Source: an uncultured Pseudomonadales bacterium
Lineage (GTDB): Bacteria; Pseudomonadota; Gammaproteobacteria; Pseudomonadales; Cellvibrionaceae
Assembly: GCA_938048505.1 (NCBI GenBank)
Contig: CALIUX010000239.1
Coordinates: forward strand, 1-10,686
Direction: 5' to 3'
Length of the DNA stretch: 10,686 bases
Program-made: the position numbers and the translations under genes
The notes under the pieces: generated by a model
What the model was told of the DNA's origin: nothing
Databases searched by the model: none
The model's input: only the letters and a program-made list of their open reading frames with translations
Part shown: positions 1-8,231 of the stretch, piece after piece
Layout of the letters: each line of letters begins with the position of its first letter
Numbering within the stretch: position 1 is the stretch's first letter

Positions 1-99
1 CATTTCGCCCTTTTCTACCTGAGCAACAACGCTCAATTTAAAGGCTAATGTGTAATCACGCTGCGTACGTTTGCGGCGACTTTTGTCGGGCCTTTCCAA
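1..99 (-). CDS. IS3-family transposase OrfA, N-terminal part (runs off the window)
   Basis: Only the first 33 codons are in the window; the reading frame is open to base 1. The start is read as TTG at 99-97 because an AGGAG ribosome binding site sits 7 bases upstream and the next in-frame Met is the last codon visible. The peptide is very basic (ERPDKSRRKRTQRDY, then LAFKLSVVAQVEKGE). This matches the beginning of IS3-family OrfA proteins, whose helix-turn-helix binds the element ends; the full-length enzyme is normally made by frameshifting into OrfB. The gene reads away from a TGTCCCGTCC terminal motif at 130-139, as expected for OrfA next to its left inverted repeat. OrfB and the other end lie outside the window, so I cannot say whether the element is intact. 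Recognition is from memory of the family, not from a search. Confidence 0.75.
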   Translation of the reverse strand, partial: MERPDKSRRKRTQRDYTLAFKLSVVAQVEKGEM

Positions 100-139
100 A
101 ATAGGTCTCCTAGTGGTAAACCTATTTCAGGACGGGACA
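1..139 (-). mobile_element. Left end of an IS3-family insertion sequence
   Basis: Read on the minus strand, the element begins with TGTCCCGTCC at 139-130, has a short leader with an AGGAG site, and then the OrfA start at 99. IS3-family elements characteristically begin with TG and have imperfect terminal inverted repeats. The last element base lies directly against the foot of the terminator palindrome at 140-185. The adjacent host bases are AAA; whether they form a target duplication cannot be seen because the other end is outside the window. Confidence 0.65.
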
Positions 140-185
140 AAAGCCATAAAAAAAACCGCTATTTAGCGGCTTTTTTTATGGCTTT
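140..185. terminator. Bidirectional rho-independent terminator in a 46-bp palindrome
   Basis: Two 22-base arms with one mismatch surround a TT loop. The core stem is CCGCTA/TAGCGG, flanked by A8 on the left and T7 on the right, so a U-tract follows the stem on either strand. The pairing continues beyond the A/T tracts (AAAGCC on the left, GGCTTT on the right), which is longer than a minimal terminator needs. It would end transcription of the DUF1592/DUF1552 operon on the minus strand and of anything converging from the left. The IS now occupies that left side, so the original convergent neighbour is not visible. Confidence 0.85.
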
Positions 186-230
186 CTCTTTTTCAATTTG
201 CCCCATTTTGAAACAAGCTTACCATTAGGG

Positions 231-298
231 TGGTTGTTTAGTTGGAGTGGTTACTCAGTCAGAGCAGTTGCTCAGTTGGTGTGATTGCTTCAGAGTGA
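231..298. repeat. Degenerate 17-bp tandem repeat, about four copies
   Basis: Four consecutive 17-base units begin at 231, 248, 265 and 282, approximately TGGTTGCTCAGTTGGAG. Units 1 to 3 align without gaps; unit 4 fits with a one-base insertion, and a partial fifth unit (ACTCAG) follows at about 301-306. Units 1 and 3 are most alike, and so are units 2 and 4, which also gives a 34-base period. The tract lies between the DUF1552 stop and the terminator and contains no gene I can support. Its role is unknown: it may be a decaying minisatellite or part of the 3' untranslated RNA. Confidence 0.6.
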
Positions 299-332
299 AT
301 ACTCAGACATCGCTTTTTCGCTTGGTTTTAGC

Positions 333-361
333 ATGGCTGACGCAGTGCATGCGACAGCCAT
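333..361. other. Stem-loop downstream of the DUF1552 gene
   Basis: Arms of 12 bases (ATGGCTGACGCA and TGCGACAGCCAT) pair with one mismatch around a 5-base loop, 14 bases beyond the stop codon of the minus-strand DUF1552 gene. Neither side has a T-tract, so it is not a standard terminator. It may protect the 3' end of the operon mRNA, with true termination at 140-185. Confidence 0.45.
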
Positions 362-375
362 TGCAGCCATGAATG

Positions 376-1746
376 CTAGGGTTGATCGCCGCCTTTCCAG
401 GCATTGGTAATTCGCCCATTTCCGTTATCACTGGTAGTAGGAAATGCGCAGGTGCTGTAGCCACATTGGTCTGCAACGGTTGCGAGGATGTCGGAGTGGT
501 TAATGGCTTTTTTGCCTTCGTCCTGGTCGCCTTTAATGCCTGTTTCGCCATAAGGCGCCAAGTCGATTGAGCGGTTCGTAACTAGGCCGGCATTTTTACC
601 GCCTGCAAGAATAATCGGAATTTGAAAATGGTTGTGCCGGTTACCATGCCCCAGATCAGATACCGTCATGATAACGGTGTTATCCAATAAGCTGCTGCCA
701 TCGGCGCCATCAGGTGTATTGGCCATTTTTTCGATCAGCTTAGCCAGCTCAGCCATCCACCACACTTTACTGGTGGTGTGTGCATCAGCATTTTGGTGCG
801 ATAGGTTATGGTCGTTATCGCTTGTGCCAGGCACAATGATAGGTGAGACCGAAACACCATAGCTGAAAGCAATGGTACGGGTTAAGCCGCAAGCCAAGGA
901 TTGAATTGCAATATCTTGCTGTACATCTGATACGCTTTCTAAAATATTCGTGCGCCAAAGCGTGTTGTTGCCACCACTACCAAATTGCCCAAAATCTGGC
1001 TGAGTAGAGCACAAGGCACTGCCACTACCGGCAGTACTACCACTGCTGGGGTTAAGCTTACCTTCTAGTACAGCAAGTGAGTCACTGTGGCGCTCTAGGC
1101 GCTCCCTTTCTACTTGTCCTAATTGTGTTTGCAGGCTGCGTAAATCATCTTTTACTGCATCGAGTATACGAAGCTTAGCATCACCACTGTTACCGTCACC
1201 ACCGCCTGCATTGCTAAAAAGCTTGGGGTATAAAATACGAGGGTCATCAACGGCATGGAGATCTGTGCCGTTATCAAAGCTGATTCGCTTGTCGAAGTTA
1301 TCGCCCCATTGTGTTCCGCAGCCCATTTGTATTGAAGGGATGGTGATTTGAGTTTGCTCGCGATTACTCCAGTCTTCTTTCCCCATTTGTACATCAATAG
1401 AGGTAAGGCCATGAACCGTTTCTGGCGCGCTATCAGAGAAGCCGGTTAAGCATTTTTTAGACCCGCCCTCATGGGTGTGGGGTCTGCCGGCATAGCCTAT
1501 ACCATTTACAAAAAGTAAATGCTCTTTGACCTTTTCAAGTGGCTTGGTCATGGGGGGTAAATCCATGGAGCCTGGAGTTGGAAAAAAGTAGCTTGGTACG
1601 GCACCATTGGGGTGGAATACCATAAGAGTTTTAAGTTGTGATGGGCCGTCAGCAGCCAATGCTGAGCGAGCCAAAATGCCACTCATGGGAGCAGATACTG
1701 TACTAGCGCCTACTGCAAATCGTTTGAGTAATTGACGTCTTTTCAT
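376..1746 (-). CDS. Tat-exported DUF1552 family protein
   Basis: A 456-residue protein of unknown function. I start it at 1746 (MKRRQLLKRF) rather than at the ATG at 1803: the 1746 start has AGGAG 8 bases upstream and begins directly with a twin-arginine signal (RRQLLK, hydrophobic stretch, then ALA|AD, predicted cleavage after residue 31). The body resembles DUF1552 proteins, which look related to the alkaline phosphatase/sulfatase fold. Recognisable stretches are LMVFHPNGAVPSYFFP (41-56), THEGG (91-95), NDHNLSHQ (311-318) and the conserved block SDLGHGNRHNH (363-373), whose Asp and His residues could bind metal. A Gly/Ser-rich, less conserved stretch lies near 233-262. Its RBS overlaps the stop of the upstream DUF1592 gene, so the two are translationally coupled. 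DUF1552 and DUF1592 genes commonly occur as neighbours, but I know of no established reaction. Family assignment is fairly sure; the activity is not known. Confidence 0.85.
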   Translation of the reverse strand: MKRRQLLKRFAVGASTVSAPMSGILARSALAADGPSQLKTLMVFHPNGAVPSYFFPTPGSMDLPPMTKPLEKVKEHLLFVNGIGYAGRPHTHEGGSKKCLTGFSDSAPETVHGLTSIDVQMGKEDWSNREQTQITIPSIQMGCGTQWGDNFDKRISFDNGTDLHAVDDPRILYPKLFSNAGGGDGNSGDAKLRILDAVKDDLRSLQTQLGQVERERLERHSDSLAVLEGKLNPSSGSTAGSGSALCSTQPDFGQFGSGGNNTLWRTNILESVSDVQQDIAIQSLACGLTRTIAFSYGVSVSPIIVPGTSDNDHNLSHQNADAHTTSKVWWMAELAKLIEKMANTPDGADGSSLLDNTVIMTVSDLGHGNRHNHFQIPIILAGGKNAGLVTNRSIDLAPYGETGIKGDQDEGKKAINHSDILATVADQCGYSTCAFPTTSDNGNGRITNAWKGGDQP

Positions 1747-1754
1747 GGGGTCGG

Positions 1755-1759
1755 CTCCT
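1755..1759 (-). promoter_or_regulatory. RBS of the DUF1552 gene, overlapping the upstream stop codon
   Basis: On the minus strand the bases TAGGAG combine the TAG stop of the DUF1592 gene with the AGGAG ribosome binding site of the next gene, 8 bases before its ATG. This placement decides the downstream start at 1746 and implies translational coupling of the pair. Confidence 0.75.
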
Positions 1760-3740
1760 AGCGGCGTATAGAAAATTGTGGGTCGGCCAATGGTGCCAAC
1801 CAAAGATCAATGAGATTGTTGCTGCGATCTTGCCAGCGCGTCAGTGTTGCTTCGACAGTGCACTGGTGAGGTTTGGCAACGCCCTGCTGGTAGCGTATGA
1901 ATTGTTCCGTGGCGCAAGTGTTTATCTGATCTGCGCCGGCATTGGCTAGTGCCTGAGAGAGGTCATTCAGCCCTTCAAATGGATGCTCATCAACATCTGC
2001 CATACTGCGCATACCAATTAAGGCACCTTTTGAATCGACGGGTAAATTGTTGCCTTCTGTCGTTCGGTAGCGTCCAATTGCATCATATTGCTCAAAAGCA
2101 AAGCCCAGAGGGTCAATGTGTTGATGGCAGGCTGAGCAACTATCATTATTGCTATGTGCAAGCAGTCTTTCGCGCAAAGGCTTATTGGGATCTAATGGCT
2201 CAATCTCACCCACATTGCCGGGTGGCGTTCCAAATGTTTGGCAAAGCGCATTGCGCCGAATAAGCAGGCCCCTATGAATGGGATCGTTCTCTTTGGATGT
2301 TGAGTTTAGGGTAAGAAGCGTCCCTTTTGTCAGTAGGCCAGAGCGCTCTGCAGAGGCCGTGACTTTCTGGAAATCGCTTGTGGTGACACCATCAATACCA
2401 TAGTGCTCAGCAAGCCCTTGGTTAAGGTAAGTAAAGTCTGCAGTGTAAAGATCCCCTGTGGTGGCATTGCTATCTAATAAAATATCCTGAAGGAATAAAT
2501 CCAGCTCTTGATCCATCCATTGGCTGAGTTGTGCTGAATAATCAGGAAAGAGCCCCTCATCTTTTTGTTTTGCCGTTAAGCCATTTAGGCGAAACCACTG
2601 CCGACCAAAGTGATTAAATTGCAACTTAGCTCGATTATCTTGTAACAAGCGCTGAGCTTGTTGCCTGAGGTTGTCGGTATTATTCAGCTGATTATTACGT
2701 GCAGCGTCAAGCAAGTCTTTGTCTGGCGTTGACCCCCAGAATGTGTAAGAAAGTAAGCTGGCAATCTCATATTGTGTCAGTGAATAGCCACCATTAGATT
2801 CGGTACCGACTTCACTACGATAAAGAAAGTGAGGTGAGCTCAATAGGGCTTGCAAGGTAAAAGCAAAGGCGTCTTGGCGTGTTTCGCCTAAGTTAAATAC
2901 CGCTTTATAGCGTGTGACTTCATCGTTGCTGAGTGGCCGCCTAAAAACGCGCTCGCCAAAATTTGGCACAAAGCGGTCTGCGCATCGCTGAATATCATCT
3001 GGTGATGCATTCTGTGGCGTTTGGCCGCACTCAAGCAGCGCCTCAACATTGGTTTGTGTGCTGGCAATCTTTTCGGCTGCTGACCAATAGCCATCAACTC
3101 GCCCGGTTGTTGCGACGGAGCCATCGGCATTGTTATCAAAACCTTCAATGAGTGTATCGGCTTCAAAGCTTTGAATAATTGTTGCGCCGTCAGTGCGTTG
3201 AAGTAAGTCATTAATGGTATTGGCATACTCACGGTTAGTGAGCAAACGCAAGCGACGAGGGAGTGGTTCTACTGGCACATCACAACTGATTTGAGGGGCT
3301 AAGCTCAATATATATTCAGCAACGAGCCGTGCGCATTCGTCTTCGCAATCACTTGGGCTGCCAACTATTTGAGGCATTGTGTTGTGAATTTTGCTTGTGA
3401 GGTTGTCAATATTCCAGTTGGCAAAAATGATGGGTGCCACTTCATTTTGCCCGTCATCATCATGACAGCCGTTACAGCTATGCTCTTTATAGAGTTCTTC
3501 GCCCGTTTTATTTTGAGCGCCGCTTGCTGGGCTCGATGAGGAGGCTTGTGGTGCTGAGCTGCTGACTGAAGCTGATGAAGAGATCGAGCTATTGCTTGAT
3601 GATAGTGACGATACAGAGAGCGAGCTTGCGGTTTCGTCTGTGCCAGAACAGCCAACAGTAAAGGCTATTAGAGCGAGTAGGCTAAGCCTCTTTAGGGCCT
3701 TGTTTTGCGCCCAAGCGTTTCCGGTTATTGCGTTAATCAT
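1758..3740 (-). CDS. Cytochrome c-like lipoprotein with DUF1587/1595/1592/1588/1585 regions
   Basis: A 660-residue exported protein of the DUF1592 multidomain type known from Planctomycetes, Verrucomicrobia, Myxobacteria and some marine gammaproteobacteria. In order: a lipoprotein signal ending TVGC (lipid-modified Cys31); a serine-rich linker (about 39-75); a cytochrome c-like domain with haem motif CNGCH (89-93) and candidate axial ligand Met122 (TMP); DUF1587-like (about 163-225, LTNREYANTINDLL); DUF1595-like (about 255-312, RVFRRPLS and LLSSPHFLYR); DUF1592-like (about 318-445, FGRQWFRL); DUF1588-like (about 465-570) with a second CxxCH, CSACH (535-539), followed by HIDPLGFAFEQYD; and DUF1585-like to the end. 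It probably sits on a membrane facing the periplasm or outside and carries one or two c-type haems. The ATG at 3740 has AGGAG 10 bases upstream. First gene of the operon with the DUF1552 gene. Domain borders are estimates; substrate and redox partner are unknown. Confidence 0.88.
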   Translation of the reverse strand: MINAITGNAWAQNKALKRLSLLALIAFTVGCSGTDETASSLSVSSLSSSNSSISSSASVSSSAPQASSSSPASGAQNKTGEELYKEHSCNGCHDDDGQNEVAPIIFANWNIDNLTSKIHNTMPQIVGSPSDCEDECARLVAEYILSLAPQISCDVPVEPLPRRLRLLTNREYANTINDLLQRTDGATIIQSFEADTLIEGFDNNADGSVATTGRVDGYWSAAEKIASTQTNVEALLECGQTPQNASPDDIQRCADRFVPNFGERVFRRPLSNDEVTRYKAVFNLGETRQDAFAFTLQALLSSPHFLYRSEVGTESNGGYSLTQYEIASLLSYTFWGSTPDKDLLDAARNNQLNNTDNLRQQAQRLLQDNRAKLQFNHFGRQWFRLNGLTAKQKDEGLFPDYSAQLSQWMDQELDLFLQDILLDSNATTGDLYTADFTYLNQGLAEHYGIDGVTTSDFQKVTASAERSGLLTKGTLLTLNSTSKENDPIHRGLLIRRNALCQTFGTPPGNVGEIEPLDPNKPLRERLLAHSNNDSCSACHQHIDPLGFAFEQYDAIGRYRTTEGNNLPVDSKGALIGMRSMADVDEHPFEGLNDLSQALANAGADQINTCATEQFIRYQQGVAKPHQCTVEATLTRWQDRSNNLIDLWLAPLADPQFSIRR

Positions 3741-3812
3741 TGGGGCCGCACTCCTGCACGGTGAAGTAGCTGTTAATATCGGCTTATGTTCAAGTCCTTT
3801 TGAGTGATGGTC

Positions 3813-3831
3813 AAAGCTAAATCATAGCTTT
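3813..3831. promoter_or_regulatory. Inverted repeat upstream of the DUF1592 operon
   Basis: Perfect 7-base arms AAAGCTA and TAGCTTT flank 5 bases, about 70 bases upstream of the DUF1592 start. On the minus strand the centre reads TATGAT, a passable -10 hexamer, but no good -35 lies at normal distance (TTGCAA is only 14 bases away). It could be an operator over a weak or activator-dependent promoter. The assignment is tentative. Confidence 0.35.
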
Positions 3832-3905
3832 TGTGGCTTCTTGCAATTTTTTTGTGACTTTTAGAAACAGTGTCTCAGTGCTTTTGAGTATTAGGTCTAC
3901 TTTTG

Positions 3906-3926
3906 TGACACCAAGTTGTGGTGTCA
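3906..3926. promoter_or_regulatory. Perfect 8+5+8 inverted repeat in the divergent intergenic region
   Basis: TGACACCA, five bases (AGTTG), then TGGTGTCA. It lies 165 bases upstream of the DUF1592 start and about 135 bases upstream of the guaB -35 element. Without a following T-tract it is more like a dimeric regulator's operator than a terminator. The rest of the 451-base gap between the two genes holds the guaB promoter and no supportable gene. Confidence 0.4.
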
Positions 3927-4060
3927 AGGCTATTTGAAGTAAGACAGGCTTGGTGCTCTAAGGCTAATGCTTCTGCATGCACATTAAGCGATTAGAGCTG
4001 CTTGTAGCGATCTTTTTAGGTTTAATGGTCTATTGTTCAGCCTGACTGAACTGCACAATA

Positions 4061-4089
4061 TTTACCCTAGAGCGTTAAGCGCCTATAAT
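4061..4089 (+). promoter_or_regulatory. Sigma70 promoter of guaB
   Basis: A perfect -10 TATAAT at 4084-4089 is preceded, at a 17-base spacer, by TTTACC (4061-4066, four of six consensus bases). Transcription would begin near 4095, leaving a leader of roughly 95 bases before guaB. The leader ends with AGGTGG (4180-4185), 6 bases before the ATG. I do not see a convincing PurR operator. Confidence 0.65.
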
Positions 4090-4188
4090 GTGCGCCTTAC
4101 TTTTTAGGGGCACTGGTATAAAACCATTTAGAGCGTGTGAGTGCAGCGGCCAGAAGCCTATTTTTTTTGCCCAAATTTTAGGTGGTAG

Positions 4189-5667
<1,479 letters not shown>

Positions 5668-5740
5668 TTAATGGTCGATAGTAGTGGCTACAAACCGCTT
5701 TTGGTAATTGCCCTACCGTCTTAGTCGACGAAAATAGGCG

Positions 5741-5770
5741 AAAGCCCGCTTTATGCGGGTTTTTCTTTTT
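5741..5770 (+). terminator. Rho-independent terminator after guaB
   Basis: A stem CCCGC/GCGGG with a 5-base TTTAT loop, extended at its foot by A/T pairs, is followed by TTTTTCTTTTT. It lies 73 bases after the guaB stop and before guaA, so most guaB transcripts should end here. Confidence 0.85.
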
Positions 5771-5818
5771 ACGTCAGCGTAACCCTCGACACATACAGCT
5801 TGTGCTTTAATGCATTTA

Positions 5819-5847
5819 TTGAACGTTAAAAGCGTGACGACTATTGC
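5819..5847 (+). promoter_or_regulatory. Weak candidate promoter for guaA
   Basis: TTGAAC (5819-5824) and TATTGC (5842-5847) are 17 bases apart in the 116 bases between the guaB terminator and guaA. The -35 is reasonable and the -10 is poor. Because a terminator separates the genes, a guaA promoter is expected somewhere here; this is the best-spaced candidate I see, not a firm call. Confidence 0.2.
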
Positions 5848-5886
5848 ACACGCATGACTGATTGTTTTATTTAGGTACTATTCCCT

Positions 5887-7464
5887 ATGTCTACCGATAT
5901 CCATTCCCATCGCATTCTTATTTTAGATTTTGGCTCGCAGTATACGCAGTTGATTGCGCGTCGCATTCGCGAAATAGGCGTGTATTGTGAAATACGCGCG
6001 TTTGATATGAGCGAAGCAGAGATCAAAGAGTTTGCACCCAAAGGCATTATATTGGCGGGTGGCCCAGAGTCTGTTACTGCACTTGGCTCGCCGCGTGCCC
6101 CCGATATTGTTTTTGAATACGGCGTGCCTGTCTTAGGGATTTGTTATGGCATGCAAACCATGGCGCAGCAGATGGGCGGAGCTGTTGCTGGCAGTGACGA
6201 GCGTGAATTTGGTTATGCGCAGGTCTCACTGCAAGCGGCAAACGCTTTTACCAAGGACTTACAAGACGGAGCCGATAAAAACGGCCAGCCTGTGTTAGAT
6301 GTTTGGATGAGCCATGGGGATAAAGTCACTCAAATGCCTGAGGGCTTTGAAGTGATGGCCAGTACACCGTCTTGCCCGATTGCCGGTATGTTCAATACTG
6401 AAAAGCGTTTTTACGGTGTTCAGTTTCACCCTGAGGTAACGCATACCCTTCAGGGCGAAGCGCTGTTTAGGCACTTTATGCTAGAGATTTGTGAGTGCAA
6501 AGCGTTATGGACGCCTGCCAACATTGTTGAAGATGCCATTGAGCGTGTGCGTGAACAAGTGGGTTCTGATCATGTATTGTTGGGGCTGTCAGGCGGAGTC
6601 GATTCGTCCGTTGTTGCAGCGCTCTTGCATAAAGCGATTGGTAATCAGTTGACGTGTGTTTTTGTGGATAATGGCCTCTTACGTAAAAACGAAGGCGACC
6701 AAGTGATGCAAATGTTTGCCGATAATATGGGCGTAAAAGTCATTCGTGCAAACGCAGAAGAAGCATTCCTAAGTCGTTTAAAAGGCGTGAGCGACCCAGA
6801 GCAAAAGCGTAAAATCATTGGTAATACATTTATCAATATCTTTGATGAAGAATCTGCAAAAATTGATAATGTTAAATGGTTGGCGCAAGGCACTATTTAC
6901 CCTGATGTGATTGAATCTGCTGCAGCAAAAACCGGCAAAGCCCATGTCATTAAATCTCACCATAATGTGGGTGGATTGCCCGACGATATGAAGTTGGGCT
7001 TGGTTGAGCCTTTGCGTGAACTCTTTAAGGATGAAGTGCGAAAAATTGGTTTAGAGCTCGGTTTGCCTTACGACATGGTTTATCGTCATCCTTTCCCAGG
7101 CCCGGGTCTAGGTGTGCGTATTCTGGGTGAGGTGAAAAAAGAATATGCTGACATTCTGCGTGAAGCCGATGCTATCTTTTTAGAAGAGCTGCATAAAGCG
7201 GATTGGTACCATAAAACCAGTCAGGCTTTTGTTGTGTTTTTACCTGTGAAATCAGTGGGTGTTGTGGGTGATGGCCGCCGTTACGAATGGGTTGTTTCGC
7301 TGCGTGCAGTTGAGACTATTGATTTCATGACCGCACGCTGGGCGCACCTTCCCTATGAGCTATTAGAGACGGTCTCGAACCGAATCATTAATGAAATCAG
7401 TGGTATTTCTCGTGTCGCTTATGATGTATCGAGCAAGCCGCCTGCCACGATTGAGTGGGAATAA
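5887..7464 (+). CDS. guaA: GMP synthase (glutamine-hydrolysing)
   Basis: Converts XMP to GMP with ATP and glutamine in the cytoplasm, the step after GuaB. At 525 residues it equals the E. coli enzyme. The N-terminal class I glutamine amidotransferase domain (about 8-205) begins [19 protein letters not shown] and carries the catalytic triad: Cys86 in GICYGMQ, and His181 and Glu183 in QFHPE. The ATP pyrophosphatase domain follows, with the P-loop-like SGGVDSS at 235-241, and the C-terminal dimerisation domain ends KPPATIEWE, as is usual. The start is supported by alignment to the family N-terminus; the only Shine-Dalgarno-like bases (TTAGGT) are weak and rather far, about 11 bases upstream. It is separated from guaB by 219 bases including a terminator, and is followed by its own strong terminator. 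Nothing looks damaged. Confidence 0.97.
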   Translation: MSTDIHSHRILILDFGSQYTQLIARRIREIGVYCEIRAFDMSEAEIKEFAPKGIILAGGPESVTALGSPRAPDIVFEYGVPVLGICYGMQTMAQQMGGAVAGSDEREFGYAQVSLQAANAFTKDLQDGADKNGQPVLDVWMSHGDKVTQMPEGFEVMASTPSCPIAGMFNTEKRFYGVQFHPEVTHTLQGEALFRHFMLEICECKALWTPANIVEDAIERVREQVGSDHVLLGLSGGVDSSVVAALLHKAIGNQLTCVFVDNGLLRKNEGDQVMQMFADNMGVKVIRANAEEAFLSRLKGVSDPEQKRKIIGNTFINIFDEESAKIDNVKWLAQGTIYPDVIESAAAKTGKAHVIKSHHNVGGLPDDMKLGLVEPLRELFKDEVRKIGLELGLPYDMVYRHPFPGPGLGVRILGEVKKEYADILREADAIFLEELHKADWYHKTSQAFVVFLPVKSVGVVGDGRRYEWVVSLRAVETIDFMTARWAHLPYELLETVSNRIINEISGISRVAYDVSSKPPATIEWE

Positions 7465-7483
7465 TATTTTCACTACTCAGCAA

Positions 7484-7515
7484 TAAAAAGGCCGCACTCA
7501 TAGCGGCCTTTTTTT
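7484..7515. terminator. Terminator after guaA, symmetric on both strands
   Basis: GGCCGC/GCGGCC stem with a 7-base loop (ACTCATA), preceded by A5 and followed by T7. It ends guaA transcription 20 bases after the stop and could also stop transcripts coming from the right. The IS-like terminal motif begins only 6 bases beyond it. Confidence 0.88.
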
Positions 7516-7521
7516 ATTGTG

Positions 7522-7543
7522 TGTCCCGTCCAGAGACTGTTTT
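7522..7543 (-). repeat. IS3-type terminal inverted repeat, probably from a remnant element
   Basis: Begins TGTCCCGTCC, identical over 10 bases to the IS end at 139-130, then diverges (AGAGACTGTTTT against TGAAATAGGTTT) while keeping 17 of 22 positions. That pattern is what the left and right ends of one IS3-family element look like. The interior would lie to the right, with its transposase reading leftward, but I find no transposase frame in 7544-8278, so this is probably a solo end or decayed right end. Confidence 0.5.
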
Positions 7544-8044
7544 GGTTAACCGGCGCATATTCTCATGGTTAGCCCACTTTGAATCGCCGCGACCCGAATG
7601 AGAGGCCAAACCATCAGGTGGCGGCCTTAATCACTCCCATCCATAAGATTATTATCCCAACCTGAGTGTGCAACCCTTATTAGAAGAGCTGAGCACAAGC
7701 ACTAGTAAGGACTAATAAAAGCCCCTTGATATCTTTTTTGTGGCCAAGTAATAGACCCATTTCGATTAGATTAGATGAGTTTTGGGCCGAAAATTTCATG
7801 CATAAACGCTGAAAGACATTCAAAAAACGATACAAACATCTCATTTTTTTACATTTAAATACAGCTAAAAATCGAGTTTAAGCAATTAAAAAATAGTTAT
7901 AAACAATTAAGGAGTGGTTATAAGTGACTAGGAAGCGAATAAAAAAGATATTTTATAACCAAAAATAAAACAATAAGAGGCCAATATTCCATCGAATGTT
8001 GCAAAAAACAATAGTTCAATAGAATTAAGCTATTAGTTACCTAA

Positions 8045-8059
8045 ATTCTCACTGAGAAT
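8045..8059. promoter_or_regulatory. 15-bp palindrome upstream of the protease promoter
   Basis: ATTCTCA C TGAGAAT is perfectly symmetrical about the central C. It lies about 30 bases upstream of the candidate -10 for the protease gene. The half-site TCTCA/TGAGA recurs in the inverted repeat at 8232-8261, which suggests, without proving, one regulator with two sites. Confidence 0.35.
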
Positions 8060-8066
8060 ATAAATA

Positions 8067-8096
8067 GTTACATTGGGTTACATGTCTGGGTATAGT
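8067..8096 (+). promoter_or_regulatory. Candidate protease promoter with a GTTACAT direct repeat
   Basis: A -10-like TATAGT (8091-8096) is preceded by GTTACAT at 8067-8073 and again at 8077-8083, a 10-base period, which places same-facing sites on one helix face over the -35 position. GTTACA at 8067 would be an 18-base-spaced, four-of-six -35. Direct repeats at about one helical turn are typical of OmpR/PhoB-type response regulators. The leader to the protease ATG would be about 175 bases. Confidence 0.35.
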
Positions 8097-8231
8097 TTCT
8101 GTGCGCCTTTGAAGTGGAAAGAAATTCGACAGTGGCTAGCCTTTAGTTGATATTTTTATGCTGCTAATGACTAATCGGTCAGAGGTGCTGCAACAATTGA
8201 ATGCAATGTTGTTATCAACCAATAATTCATA

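Noticed and set aside
39..75. Transposase reading from the window edge as a host gene
   Set aside because: The basic N-terminus, TTG start with RBS and the adjacent TGTCCCGTCC end fit an IS3 OrfA better than any chromosomal gene.
303..551. Minus-strand frame of 82 residues with a CNGC motif near its end
   Set aside because: It lies mostly inside the DUF1552 gene in another frame, has low-complexity content, and no ribosome binding site; it is a shadow of the real gene.
373..862. Plus-strand frames at 373-570 and 632-862
   Set aside because: Both are antisense to the DUF1552 gene, lack family features and have no credible RBS.
1747..1803. Upstream in-frame ATG for the DUF1552 protein, adding 19 residues
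   Set aside because: It would put the twin-arginine motif at residue 22, overlaps the upstream gene by 46 bases and lacks the AGGAG that precedes the ATG at 1746.
1152..3655. Other frames over the DUF1592/DUF1552 genes (1152-1412, 1949-2263, 2888-3232, 2963-3151, 3365-3655)
   Set aside because: All are alternative-frame or antisense shadows; the annotated frames carry recognisable domains and signals.
3592..3807. Plus-strand frame across the DUF1592 start
   Set aside because: Antisense to the signal peptide and serine-rich linker; its apparent hydrophobic stretch is a reflection of the coding strand.
4145..4170. Possible attenuator in the guaB leader (GGC, 5 bases, GCC, then T8)
   Set aside because: The stem is only 3 base pairs, too weak for a terminator; the T8 run alone is not enough.
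6645..6963. Minus-strand frames inside guaA (6645-6893 and 6778-6963)
   Set aside because: Antisense shadows without RBS or recognisable product.
7550..7680. Integron attC-like or group II intron-like sequence after guaA
   Set aside because: GTTAACC and GGTTAGCC stretches resemble attC core bases, but the paired L/R box layout of attC is absent, and no intron domain V was found.
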